The notes under the pieces: generated by a model
Seen by the model: the letters and a program-made list of their open reading frames with translations, nothing else
Told to the model about the DNA's origin: nothing
The model's database searches: none
Translations under genes and position numbers: made by a program
Shown here: positions 1-6,645 of the stretch, one piece after another
Position numbering within the stretch: the first letter of the stretch is position 1
Layout of the letters: the number at the start of each line of letters is the position of its first letter
NCBI GenBank assembly: GCA_041559015.1
Contig: JBFFED010000020.1
Coordinates: forward strand, 1 to 29,582
From: COMBO-56-21 sp041559015
Lineage (GTDB): Archaea > Thermoplasmatota > Thermoplasmata > UBA10834
DNA length: 29,582 nt
Direction of reading: 5' to 3'

Positions 1-2
1 AG

Positions 3-374
3 TGCCCTGAGTGCGGCAGAGTGGTCGCCAGCGACGAGAAGTCGTGTGCGTGCGGTGTGCTCCTGGTCGGGGAGGGGAACATGCTCTGCCCCCGCTGTGG
101 CAGGGAGATACCAGAGACATACACGGCGTGCGAGCACTGCGGCGCACCGCTCATAGAGCTTATATCGGAGTGCCCTGCGTGCGGAAGGCGGGTGGACAGC
201 AACGCATTCGAGTGCCAGTGTGGGGTCGTGTTCTCCGACCGTGTCACCGGCGCTGAATGCTCAGAGTGCGGGGGCGCAGTCGGTGTCGACGACGTATTCT
301 GCCCGGTCTGCGGTGCGAGGTTCGCGGACAGCCCCAGGCTCGAGAAGAAGCTCGAGAGAAAAGTGAGGAAGTAG
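3..374 (+). CDS. Multi-zinc-ribbon protein, 5' end outside window
   Basis: The frame is open from the first bases, so the gene starts upstream of the window. At least 123 residues are visible. Four zinc ribbons follow each other: CPEC...CAC, CPRC...CEHC, CPAC...CQC and CSEC...CPVC. Ribbons 1 and 3 close with a C-x-C-G knuckle and ribbons 2 and 4 with C-x-x-C-G, as if a two-ribbon unit was duplicated. The C-terminus is short and Lys/Arg-rich. Such double-zinc-ribbon proteins usually bind partners or nucleic acid, but no specific function can be read from this one. GTG at 21 and ATG at 81 are possible internal starts if the upstream part is not coding. It ends in TAG inside the left arm of a hairpin and converges on ftsZ. 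Confidence 0.8.
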   Translation, partial: CPECGRVVASDEKSCACGVLLVGEGNMLCPRCGREIPETYTACEHCGAPLIELISECPACGRRVDSNAFECQCGVVFSDRVTGAECSECGGAVGVDDVFCPVCGARFADSPRLEKKLERKVRK

Positions 375-399
375 GCGGACCTAAACTAGTCCGCCTACT
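370..399. terminator. Perfect 11-bp hairpin between convergent genes
   Basis: Positions 370-380 are exactly complementary to 389-399, with an 8-nt loop (381-388). The TAG stop of the zinc-ribbon gene lies within the left arm, and the ftsZ stop is 23 bp beyond the right arm. Being symmetric, it could act on both strands as a terminator or 3'-end stabiliser. There is no long T tract, which most archaeal terminators have, so the role is inferred from position. Confidence 0.55.
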
Positions 400-421
400 G
401 GAGGTTTACGGGTCTTGCCGG

Positions 422-1618
422 TCATCTGACGAAGTCGATCGAGTCGTCCTCGTCCCTGCCGTAGGACCTGTTGCTGGCCCCCGCAGGCCCTCTCTGCTGG
501 CCCTCGGACTCCGAGTCCTTGCCCATCATTGTGTCGGACTTGGCGCCGGTCACTATGAGCAGTATCTTGACCGTGCTCTCGAGCGATGGGTCGATGCTGC
601 ATCCCCAGATTATCCGAGCGTGCTTCGCTATCCTTCCGGTGACGACCTCGGCCGCCTTCTGCGCCTCGGACACTGTCATGTCAGGTCCGCCGACGACCCT
701 GATCAGAGCGCCCTTGGCAGCGGAGAGGTTGATCTCGCCAAGGAGCGGTGAGTTGAGCGCCTCCTCGATGGCGGCCTCAATCCTGTCCTCGGGGTCGGAC
801 TCCTCAGACTCGCCGATGCCCACGAAGGCGACTCCGCCCTCGTTCATGACCGTCATGATGTCACTGTAGTCCAGGTTCACCAGCCCGGGCTTGGTTATGA
901 TCTCCGTGAGGCCCCTGATCGTCTGCATCAGTACCTCGTCGGCGACCTTGAACGCAGCGTCCACAGGCAGCTTCGGGACGAGCGCCAGAAGCCTGTCGTT
1001 CGGTATCACGATGGTGGTGTCGCAGAGGCGCCTCAGCCTGTCGAGGCCGTCCAGCGCATTCTCCATCCTGACCTCGCCCTCCGCCTTGAATGGGAGCGTG
1101 ACGACTCCGATGGTCAGGGCCTTCTGCTCCTTGGCCAGCCGGGCTGCGTAGTGAGCGGACCCTGTCCCGGTCCCTCCGCCCATGCCCGCGGTGACGAACA
1201 CTATGTTCGCGCCCTCGAGGAAGTCGCGGATGTCCCGCTCGTTCTCCTTGGCAGCGGCCTCGCCCACCTGCGGGATCGCGCCCGCGCCCAGGCCGCGCGT
1301 GATATTCTTACCTATCAATATCTTCTTGGGAGCATGAATCGCAAGCAGGTGTTTCGCGTCCGTGTTGATGGCGCATAGCTGAGCGCCGGAGATACCGGCC
1401 TCAACGCACCTGTTCACGGTGTTCGAACCGCCACCGCCACAACCGATGATCTTTATAGACACATCCAGCTGCGCCGCGATCTTTGCTATCTCCTCGTCAT
1501 CCGCGGATGGGGGCGCAGGTGGTTTGGCCTGCACTTGAACTGCGGGTTCGGGGGAGGAGCTCTCGATTAGGTCCTGTACGTCCTTTCCCAACGCTTCTTT
1601 GACTAGAGACTTCGGCAT
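422..1618 (-). CDS. ftsZ: Cell division GTPase FtsZ, paralogue A
   Basis: Tubulin-superfamily GTPase that polymerises into the division ring at mid-cell; 398 residues from ATG 1618. The nucleotide-binding GCGGGGSNT (about residues 59-67) and the tubulin signature GGGTGTGS (147-154) are present. The T7 synergy loop is NLDYSD (248-253), so polymerisation-dependent GTP hydrolysis should be intact. After the signature it reads AHYA (155-158) where paralogue B and most FtsZ have APVV. A variable linker ends in IDFVR, a likely C-terminal partner-binding motif shared with B (DFIR). ATG 1618 has GGGGTG six bases upstream; GTG 1625-1627 would add three residues. It is divergent from paralogue B with its own TATA box at 1661-1668. 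Confidence 0.95.
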   Translation of the reverse strand: MPKSLVKEALGKDVQDLIESSSPEPAVQVQAKPPAPPSADDEEIAKIAAQLDVSIKIIGCGGGGSNTVNRCVEAGISGAQLCAINTDAKHLLAIHAPKKILIGKNITRGLGAGAIPQVGEAAAKENERDIRDFLEGANIVFVTAGMGGGTGTGSAHYAARLAKEQKALTIGVVTLPFKAEGEVRMENALDGLDRLRRLCDTTIVIPNDRLLALVPKLPVDAAFKVADEVLMQTIRGLTEIITKPGLVNLDYSDIMTVMNEGGVAFVGIGESEESDPEDRIEAAIEEALNSPLLGEINLSAAKGALIRVVGGPDMTVSEAQKAAEVVTGRIAKHARIIWGCSIDPSLESTVKILLIVTGAKSDTMMGKDSESEGQQRGPAGASNRSYGRDEDDSIDFVR

Positions 1619-1660
1619 AGAGTGCACCCCAAAGACTGACTTAGTAATCAGAACGCCATG

Positions 1661-1668
1661 ATATAAAC
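1661..1668 (-). promoter_or_regulatory. TATA box for ftsZ paralogue A
   Basis: Read on the minus strand this is GTTTATAT, an archaeal TATA box in an otherwise GC-rich gap. It predicts a transcript start near 1638, giving a leader of about 20 nt that contains the GGGGTG ribosome-binding site. Confidence 0.65.
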
Positions 1669-1696
1669 ATTGCTAGTCAGTAGGTCGAGCCAGTAT

Positions 1697-1733
1697 CCCG
1701 ACCGATTTTCTCCTACGGAGAAATGTCGGCGGG
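1697..1733 (+). other. Long 16-bp hairpin with two single-base bulges
   Basis: Pairs are 1697-1700 with 1730-1733, 1702-1705 with 1726-1729, a T-G wobble 1706/1725, and 1707-1713 with 1717-1723. The loop is TAC, and A1701 and T1724 are bulged. As RNA the plus strand keeps a G-U pair where the minus strand would have an A-C mismatch, which slightly favours a plus-strand transcript. Terminator, RNA element or operator are all possible. Confidence 0.5.
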
Positions 1734-1904
1734 CCGCGTCCCCTCCGCCCGAGGGAGCACCGGGCGCATTACCGAGCGGCTAGCGGCGTGCGAGGAACCG
1801 TCGCGACTCGCAACGACGGCGGCCTAGGCGGACGGCGACGCAGGCGCTTCCGGGGCGGTCCTCTCGACTGCAAGAACCACGGGTGAGCGTGCATCTGGCG
1901 TGCA

Positions 1905-1912
1905 TTTATATA
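1905..1912 (+). promoter_or_regulatory. TATA box for ftsZ paralogue B inside a palindrome
   Basis: TTTATATA matches the archaeal consensus. It predicts a transcript start near 1933-1938 and a leader of about 20 nt before ATG 1958. The box is enclosed by TGCATT (1901-1906) and AATGCA (1915-1920), an exact inverted repeat that could be a repressor site overlapping TBP binding. The reverse strand reads TATATAAA, so it might also fire leftward. Confidence 0.7.
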
Positions 1913-1957
1913 CTAATGCATATAATACGTAGTGAAGATTATTCGGGATGGGATTGA

Positions 1958-3064
1958 ATGAAGTCTCTTATCGATGATGCTCTCGAACAGCACGAGCTTG
2001 TCAAGGACGCGAAACCGCCTATCGGAACCCCCGACGACGAGGAACTGGCCAAGATCGTCGAGAAGCTGAAGGTGAACATAGCGATAGTCGGCTGCGGAGG
2101 CGGCGGGTCCAACACGATCAACAGGCTGAGCATCGCCGGGGTCTTCGGCGCCGAGCTGGTCGCTGCGAACAGCGATGCGAAACACCTCCTCCACGTGCAC
2201 GCCCCCCACAAGGTCCTGCTCGGTAGGAACACGACCCGGGGGCTCGGCGCGGGGGCGCTGCCCGAGATCGGAGAGAAGGCGGCCCAGGAGGCAGAGGAGG
2301 AGCTCAAGGAGTTCGTCAAGAGCGCCAATATAGTCTTTGTCACCGCCGGGATGGGAGGCGGAACCGGCACCGGGTCCGCGCCCGTCGTCGCGAGGCTGGC
2401 AAGGCAATCCGGCTCGCTCGTGATAGGGGTCGTGACCCTGCCGTTCCAGGCCGAGGGCAAAGTGAGGATGGAGAACGCCCTCAGAGGCCTAGAGAGGCTG
2501 CGTATGAGCTGCGACACGGTTGCCGTCATACCCAACGACAAGCTCCTAGAACTGGTCCCGAAGCTCCCGCTCGACGCGGCGTTCCGTGTCGCGGATGAGG
2601 TCCTCATGGAGTCCATCAAGGGCCTGACCGAGATAATCACCAAGCCCGGCCTGGTCAACCTCGACTTCAACGACGTGATGACGATTATGAAGAACGGCGG
2701 GGTCGCCATGATAGGCCTCGGAGAGGCGACCGAGAAGACAGCCAAGGGCGACAGGATAGACTCCGCCGTCATGCAGGCGCTCGAGTCCCCGCTCCTCGGG
2801 GACATCGATCTGTCGGCTGCTAGAGGCGCGCTCATCAGGGTCACCGGTGGCACAGATATGACGGTGGCGGAGGCCGAGAAGGCGGCGGAACTGGTCAGCT
2901 CGCGGATAAGCCAGAACGCGAGGATCATCTGGGGCTGCAGCGTCGACCCGTCAATGGCGGGGATAGTGAGGGTGATGACCGTGCTGACGGGCGTGAAGGG
3001 CCCGAGCCTGATGTCGTCGCTCGACGAGCCGCAGACCAAGCACGGGGTAGACTTCATCCGCTGA
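1958..3064 (+). CDS. ftsZ: Cell division GTPase FtsZ, paralogue B
   Basis: Second FtsZ, 368 residues. It has the GCGGGGSNT nucleotide-binding turn (about 45-53), the canonical GGGTGTGSAPVV signature (135-144) and a T7 loop NLDFND, followed by a short tail ending in DFIR. By eye it is closely similar to paralogue A over the whole GTPase and C-terminal domains, closer than I would expect for the two old archaeal FtsZ families, which suggests duplication within this lineage. It has a shorter N-terminal extension and a shorter linker than A. The start is ATG 1958, with a GGGATGGGA purine run just upstream. pop5 follows after 7 bp and is probably cotranscribed. Confidence 0.95.
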   Translation: MKSLIDDALEQHELVKDAKPPIGTPDDEELAKIVEKLKVNIAIVGCGGGGSNTINRLSIAGVFGAELVAANSDAKHLLHVHAPHKVLLGRNTTRGLGAGALPEIGEKAAQEAEEELKEFVKSANIVFVTAGMGGGTGTGSAPVVARLARQSGSLVIGVVTLPFQAEGKVRMENALRGLERLRMSCDTVAVIPNDKLLELVPKLPLDAAFRVADEVLMESIKGLTEIITKPGLVNLDFNDVMTIMKNGGVAMIGLGEATEKTAKGDRIDSAVMQALESPLLGDIDLSAARGALIRVTGGTDMTVAEAEKAAELVSSRISQNARIIWGCSVDPSMAGIVRVMTVLTGVKGPSLMSSLDEPQTKHGVDFIR

Positions 3065-3071
3065 GCTCCGC

Positions 3072-3410
3072 ATGTCACCCAAGAGCCGGCCCGTGAGATA
3101 TCGATACATCGCCTTCTCCTTGGAGGGCGAGCGGGAGTTCTCCAGGAACGACTTCCTCGACGCGCTGCTCAGGGCCGCGAGGAACACCAACCTCCAGGAC
3201 AGCTTCAGGATAACCGTCTTCGAGGGAGACTTCGGGATATTGAAGGTGCCTCACAGGTTCAAGGAGGACGCCATCGAGGCGCTGAGCTCCATGGACAACG
3301 TCAAGGGCGTCGCTGCGAAGGTGACCACGCTCAAGACCTCAGGGACCATCAAGACGCTCAAGGAGAAGTACGCGGGGCGCATCAGCGCCGAGAACAAGCG
3401 CAGGAAGTGA
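3072..3410 (+). CDS. rnp2: RNase P protein component 2 (Pop5)
   Basis: Small basic protein of 112 residues, the Pop5 homologue that pairs with Rpp30 to activate the RNase P RNA for tRNA 5'-end processing. The family opening RYRYIAFSL is at residues 9-17, and the fold is alpha-beta throughout with a Lys/Arg-rich C-terminus. In many archaea this gene sits between the Rpp30 gene and psmA. Here psmA is indeed next, but ftsZ replaces Rpp30 upstream, so Rpp30 must be elsewhere. It starts at ATG 3072, 7 bp after ftsZ. Confidence 0.9.
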   Translation: MSPKSRPVRYRYIAFSLEGEREFSRNDFLDALLRAARNTNLQDSFRITVFEGDFGILKVPHRFKEDAIEALSSMDNVKGVAAKVTTLKTSGTIKTLKEKYAGRISAENKRRK

Positions 3411-3466
3411 GCCTGCCAGCGGATTGCCAGTCTGACAGAAAGCGGGCCCGACATTCGGCCTAAACC

Positions 3467-3473
3467 TTTATAT
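3467..3473 (+). promoter_or_regulatory. TATA box for the psmA-exosome operon
   Basis: TTTATAT within ACCTTTATATCG, in the 142-bp gap after pop5. It predicts a start near 3495 and a leader of about 55 nt. The ribosome-binding site GAGGTG at 3539-3544 lies 8 bases before the psmA ATG. Confidence 0.7.
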
Positions 3474-3552
3474 CGAGTTACCACCTTAGGCAGAATCCAG
3501 CCTCAAATGATGTAGCCGGGGTCATCTAGATTTCAGAAGAGGTGTCACGGAA

Positions 3553-4269
3553 ATGCAACCAGGACAGATGGCATACGACAGGGCGATTACAGTGTTCTCG
3601 CCCGACGGAAGGTTGTTCCAGGTGGAGTACGCCAGAGAGGCGGTCAAGAGGGGCACCACGACCGTCGGACTCAAGTTCAAGGACGGAGTCGCACTCATAG
3701 TCGATAAGAGGATTGCGAGCAAGCTCATCGAGTCGAAGTCGATAGAGAAGATCTTCCAGATAGACGAGCACATCGGATGCGCGACCTCGGGGCTCGTCGC
3801 GGATGCGAGGGTGCTCGTGGACTACGCAAGGATGCTCGCGCAGATAAACAAGGTCACCTACGCAGAGAGGATGGACATCGAGACCCTCGTGAAACGCCTG
3901 TGCGACTTCAAACAGAACTACACGCAGTACGGTGGCGTGAGGCCCTTCGGGACCGCGCTGCTTGTCGCGGGTGTGGACGAGCAGGGCTGTCACCTGTTCG
4001 AGACTGACCCGAGCGGCGCCCTGGTCGCCTACAAGGCCGGCTCGATCGGCGCTGGCAAGAACGCCATCATGGATGTCTTCGAGGAACAGTACAAGGAGGA
4101 GATGACCGCCGAGGAGGCCATAGTCCTGGGGCTCAAGGCGCTCCAGAAGGCCACCGAGGAGAACCTGAACACGAAGGCCGTCGAGATAGGCATCGTCAGG
4201 ACGGACGAGAAGTTCCGGAGGCTCACGGACGCCGAGGTGGAGGCGTACGTGAAGAAGCTCGCCACGTGA
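3553..4269 (+). CDS. psmA: 20S proteasome alpha subunit
   Basis: Forms the outer heptameric rings of the 20S proteasome, which gate entry to the proteolytic chamber and dock the AAA ATPases. It has 238 residues, the usual length. The N-terminal gate and alpha signature YDRAITVFSPDGRLFQVEYA are intact near residues 8-27. No catalytic threonine is expected in alpha subunits and none is seen. The beta subunit and ATPase are not in the window. It is the first gene of the exosome superoperon, with a strong SD (GAGGTG) and its own TATA box. Confidence 0.97.
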   Translation: MQPGQMAYDRAITVFSPDGRLFQVEYAREAVKRGTTTVGLKFKDGVALIVDKRIASKLIESKSIEKIFQIDEHIGCATSGLVADARVLVDYARMLAQINKVTYAERMDIETLVKRLCDFKQNYTQYGGVRPFGTALLVAGVDEQGCHLFETDPSGALVAYKAGSIGAGKNAIMDVFEEQYKEEMTAEEAIVLGLKALQKATEENLNTKAVEIGIVRTDEKFRRLTDAEVEAYVKKLAT

Positions 4270-4279
4270 GCTGGTCAAT

Positions 4280-4981
4280 ATGGTCGACCTCGACGAGGCA
4301 ATTGTCGCGAGGTTCGAGTCGCATGGCGAGAGCTTCGAGATTCTCATCGACCCGAAGGTCGTCCAGAAGATGAAGGATGGCAGGGAGGTCGACCTGCTGG
4401 AGCACATGGTCATAGATACCATCTTCAAGAACGCCAAGAAGGGCACCCGCGCTCCCGAGGAGAAGATCAAGGAAATCTTCGGCACGACGGACCCGATGGA
4501 GGTCGCCAAGCTGATCATCCTCAAGGGCGAGGTGCAGCTGACCACAGAACAGCGCAAGATAATGCAGGAGAACAAGCGCAAGAGGATAGTCGAGTACATC
4601 GCCCGGAACGCGATGAACCCGCAGACGGGCTCGCCCCACCCGCCAACCAGGATTGAGACGGCGATGGAGGAGGCGAAGGTGCATATCGACCCCTTCAAGA
4701 CAGTCGAGGCGCAGGTCCCCATGGTCATGGACGCACTCAGGCCCCTCATTCCGATCAGGTTCGACAAGGTCAGGATCGCGGTCAAGGTCTCGGGGGAGAA
4801 CTACGGCAGGTGCTACGAGGACTTCAAGCACTTCGGGAAGATACAGAAGGAGGAGTGGCAGAAGGACGGCTCGTGGATAGGTGTCGTCGAGATGCCCGCG
4901 GGCCTCCAGACTGAGTTCTTCGAGCGCATCAACAACAAGACCCACGGCGAGGCCGAGACGAAGGTCCTGAAGGGCACGTGA
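4280..4981 (+). CDS. sdo1: Ribosome maturation protein SBDS/Sdo1
   Basis: Archaeal SBDS orthologue, 233 residues, the normal three-domain length: an N-terminal FYSH domain (about 1-85), a central helical domain (about 90-160) and a ferredoxin-like C-terminal domain. In eukaryotes SBDS with EFL1 releases eIF6/Tif6 from the 60S subunit, and the archaeal protein is thought to act in 50S maturation. Visible family stretches are the start MVDLDEAIVARFESHGESFE and an HPPTRIE segment in the middle domain. It lies 10 bp after psmA in the conserved order psmA-SBDS-rrp4. Confidence 0.95.
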   Translation: MVDLDEAIVARFESHGESFEILIDPKVVQKMKDGREVDLLEHMVIDTIFKNAKKGTRAPEEKIKEIFGTTDPMEVAKLIILKGEVQLTTEQRKIMQENKRKRIVEYIARNAMNPQTGSPHPPTRIETAMEEAKVHIDPFKTVEAQVPMVMDALRPLIPIRFDKVRIAVKVSGENYGRCYEDFKHFGKIQKEEWQKDGSWIGVVEMPAGLQTEFFERINNKTHGEAETKVLKGT

Positions 4982-5040
4982 GGACCCATCAGGGACATGG
5001 CCGGGCCCCCAGATGCACGCTCGGGAGGGTGACCAAAACC

Positions 5041-5046
5041 TTTAAG
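5041..5046 (+). promoter_or_regulatory. Possible distal TATA box before rrp4
   Basis: TTTAAG in AAACCTTTAAGC, in the 189-bp gap after SBDS. It predicts a start near 5068 and so a leader of about 100 nt for rrp4. That leader contains a GCGAGC/GCTCGC stem (5094-5099/5127-5132). It would be an alternative to the proximal box at 5141. Confidence 0.4.
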
Positions 5047-5140
5047 CGGGGAACGCATTTTCTGCCTTGAAAAGAGATAAGGGTAAATGCACTGCGAGCC
5101 GCGATGCGAATCTTTGTGATTTGTTTGCTCGCTGGCAGCG

Positions 5141-5148
5141 CTTTTATC
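5141..5148 (+). promoter_or_regulatory. Proximal TATA-like box, leaderless rrp4 transcript
   Basis: CTTTTATC centred about 27 bases before ATG 5171. Initiation at the usual distance would put the RNA 5' end on or next to that ATG, so the message would be leaderless. This supports ATG 5171 over GTG 5162. Confidence 0.5.
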
Positions 5149-5170
5149 GCTCAAGACATGAGTGAGACAG

Positions 5171-5863
5171 ATGAGCACAGCCGATTCTAAGGAGAGCGCG
5201 AGAGAGATAGTCGTCCCCGGGGAGCTCCTTGCCATATCGGGCAAGAGGGCGGGGCCGGGGACTTACTCGGAAGGGGGCAAGATATTCGCCTCCCAGCTCG
5301 GTATCAAGAGCGTGAGGCCCGACATGATTAGCGTCGTGCCCCTGTCTGGGCAGTATATGCCCATGAGGGGCGACCTCGTGGTCGGGAAGATAGTGGATGT
5401 CAGCGCGTCGAACTGGCTGGTCGACATCAACTCGCCCTACCCTGCACCTCTGCATGTGAACGAGGTGCCCTGGAGGGTCGAGTTCGGGGAGACCAGGAGG
5501 TTCATGGGCGTCGGGGACGTGGTCATGCTGAAGGTCGTGGGCCATGACGAGCAGATGAGGGTCCAGGTCAGCATGCAGGACCACGGCCTGAGGAAGCTGA
5601 CTGGGGGCATGATCATAGAGGTCTCGCCCTCCAAGGTCCCGAGGGTGATAGGCAAGAACGGCTCCATGATCCAGATGCTGAAGAACTCGACTGGCTGCAG
5701 GATATATGTAGGCCAAAACGGAAGGATCTGGATAGACGGCGAGCTGGACAGCATAGTCCTGGCGGTGCAGGCCATCCGTATGATAGAGGATGAGGCGCAC
5801 GCCCAGGGACTCACAGAGAAGGTCAAGCAGTTGCTCGAGACGAGCTCCGAGAGAGGAGCGTGA
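5171..5863 (+). CDS. rrp4: Exosome RNA-binding cap subunit Rrp4
   Basis: Cap protein of the archaeal exosome. Three copies sit on the Rrp41/Rrp42 hexamer and feed RNA into the central channel. It has 230 residues: an N-terminal domain with PGELL and GPGTY motifs (about 16-32), an S1 domain (about 64-140) and a KH domain with the GKNG loop at 161-164. The start is ATG 5171, set by the TATA box 27 bases upstream; GTG 5162 in the same frame would add three residues. Its stop overlaps the possible GTG start of rrp41, so the two are translationally close. Confidence 0.95.
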   Translation: MSTADSKESAREIVVPGELLAISGKRAGPGTYSEGGKIFASQLGIKSVRPDMISVVPLSGQYMPMRGDLVVGKIVDVSASNWLVDINSPYPAPLHVNEVPWRVEFGETRRFMGVGDVVMLKVVGHDEQMRVQVSMQDHGLRKLTGGMIIEVSPSKVPRVIGKNGSMIQMLKNSTGCRIYVGQNGRIWIDGELDSIVLAVQAIRMIEDEAHAQGLTEKVKQLLETSSERGA

Positions 5864-5868
5864 CAGAC

Positions 5869-6645
5869 ATGGGCGGAATGACGACAGACATCAAACTGAT
5901 AGACGAGAAGGGCCTCAGGATAGACGGCAGGAGGCCGGACGAGATGAGGCCTCTGAAGATAGAGGCCGGGGTTCTGAAGAGAGCGGATGGCTCCGCATAT
6001 GTGGAGTGGGGCCTGAACAAGGTCATGGCGGCGGTCTACGGACCAAGGGAGTGCCACCCAAGGCACCTGCAGAACCCGGAGAGGGCCCTGGTGCAGTGCA
6101 TCTACAACATGGCGTCCTTCTCCGTGGACGACAGGAAGAGGCCGGGGCCGGACAGGCGCTCGCACGAGATCTCGAAGATCATCGCCGAGGCGCTTACGAA
6201 CGTCGTGTTCACCGAGTACTTCCCGAGGACGTCGATAGACGTCTACATCGAGGTGCTCCAGGCGAACGCGGGGACCAGGTGCGCCGGCCTGACGGCCGCC
6301 GCCGTGGCGCTCGCTGACGCGGGTGTGCCGATGAGGGATCTGGTGGCCTCGTGCGCGGCCGGCAAGGTCGCGGACACGGTGGTGCTGGACCTTGGCAAGG
6401 AGGAAGACAACTTCGGCCAAGCGGACATACCCGTCGGGTACGTGCCGAGGACGAACGAGATCGTCCTGCTGCAGATGGACGGCGACCTTACCCAGGACGA
6501 GTTCACCAAGGGCCTGAACATGGCCGTAGGCGCCTGCAAGAAGGTGTACGAGGTCCAGAAGGACGCCCTGAAGAGGCGGTACTCCGCAAGGTCCGTGGAC
6601 GAGGGCGTGCCCGTCCCGGTCGAGGATAAGCAGGAGGTGGCCTAG
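5869..6645 (+). CDS. rrp41: Exosome catalytic subunit Rrp41
   Basis: RNase PH-like phosphorolytic 3'-5' exoribonuclease subunit that holds the active site of the exosome ring; 258 residues. Present are LRIDGRRPDEMRP (16-28), phosphate and RNA-binding arginines around RKRPGPDRRS, NAGTRCAGLTAA, and the catalytic aspartates in DLGKEEDNFGQADIPVG (D180 and D186). ATG 5869 is chosen because GAGAGGAG ends ten bases before it; GTG 5860 would leave no room for the SD. The stop TAG abuts the rrp42 ATG. Confidence 0.95.
   Translation: MGGMTTDIKLIDEKGLRIDGRRPDEMRPLKIEAGVLKRADGSAYVEWGLNKVMAAVYGPRECHPRHLQNPERALVQCIYNMASFSVDDRKRPGPDRRSHEISKIIAEALTNVVFTEYFPRTSIDVYIEVLQANAGTRCAGLTAAAVALADAGVPMRDLVASCAAGKVADTVVLDLGKEEDNFGQADIPVGYVPRTNEIVLLQMDGDLTQDEFTKGLNMAVGACKKVYEVQKDALKRRYSARSVDEGVPVPVEDKQEVA

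Larger units (their letters stand above)
1628..1957. other. 330-bp gap between divergent ftsZ genes
   Basis: The edges are AT-rich and carry a TATA box for each ftsZ. The middle, about 1690-1890, is strongly GC-rich and dense in inverted repeats: 1697-1733; CCCTC/GAGGG at 1741-1745/1751-1755, competing with CGCCCG/CGGGCG at 1746-1751/1761-1766; and CCGTCG/CGACGG at 1798-1803/1814-1819. I found no plausible coding frame and no recognisable tRNA, RNase P RNA or SRP RNA motifs. It may encode an unrecognised structured RNA or hold operator sites. GC-rich DNA yields some hairpins by chance. Confidence 0.5.

Noticed and set aside
1730..1880. RNase P RNA or SRP RNA in the GC-rich ftsZ gap
   Set aside because: Neither the conserved GAGGAAAGTCC-type block of RNase P RNA nor the SRP helix 8 motif is seen on either strand, and the block is short for either RNA.
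1939..3078. A 379-codon minus-strand open frame opposite ftsZ B
   Set aside because: It is Ser/Pro-rich without motifs and fully antisense to a convincing FtsZ, so it is a reading-frame shadow.
5047..5140. A small RNA gene between the two promoters before rrp4
   Set aside because: Only one 6-bp stem and no box C/D or H/ACA pattern that I can place. It is more simply the leader from the distal promoter.
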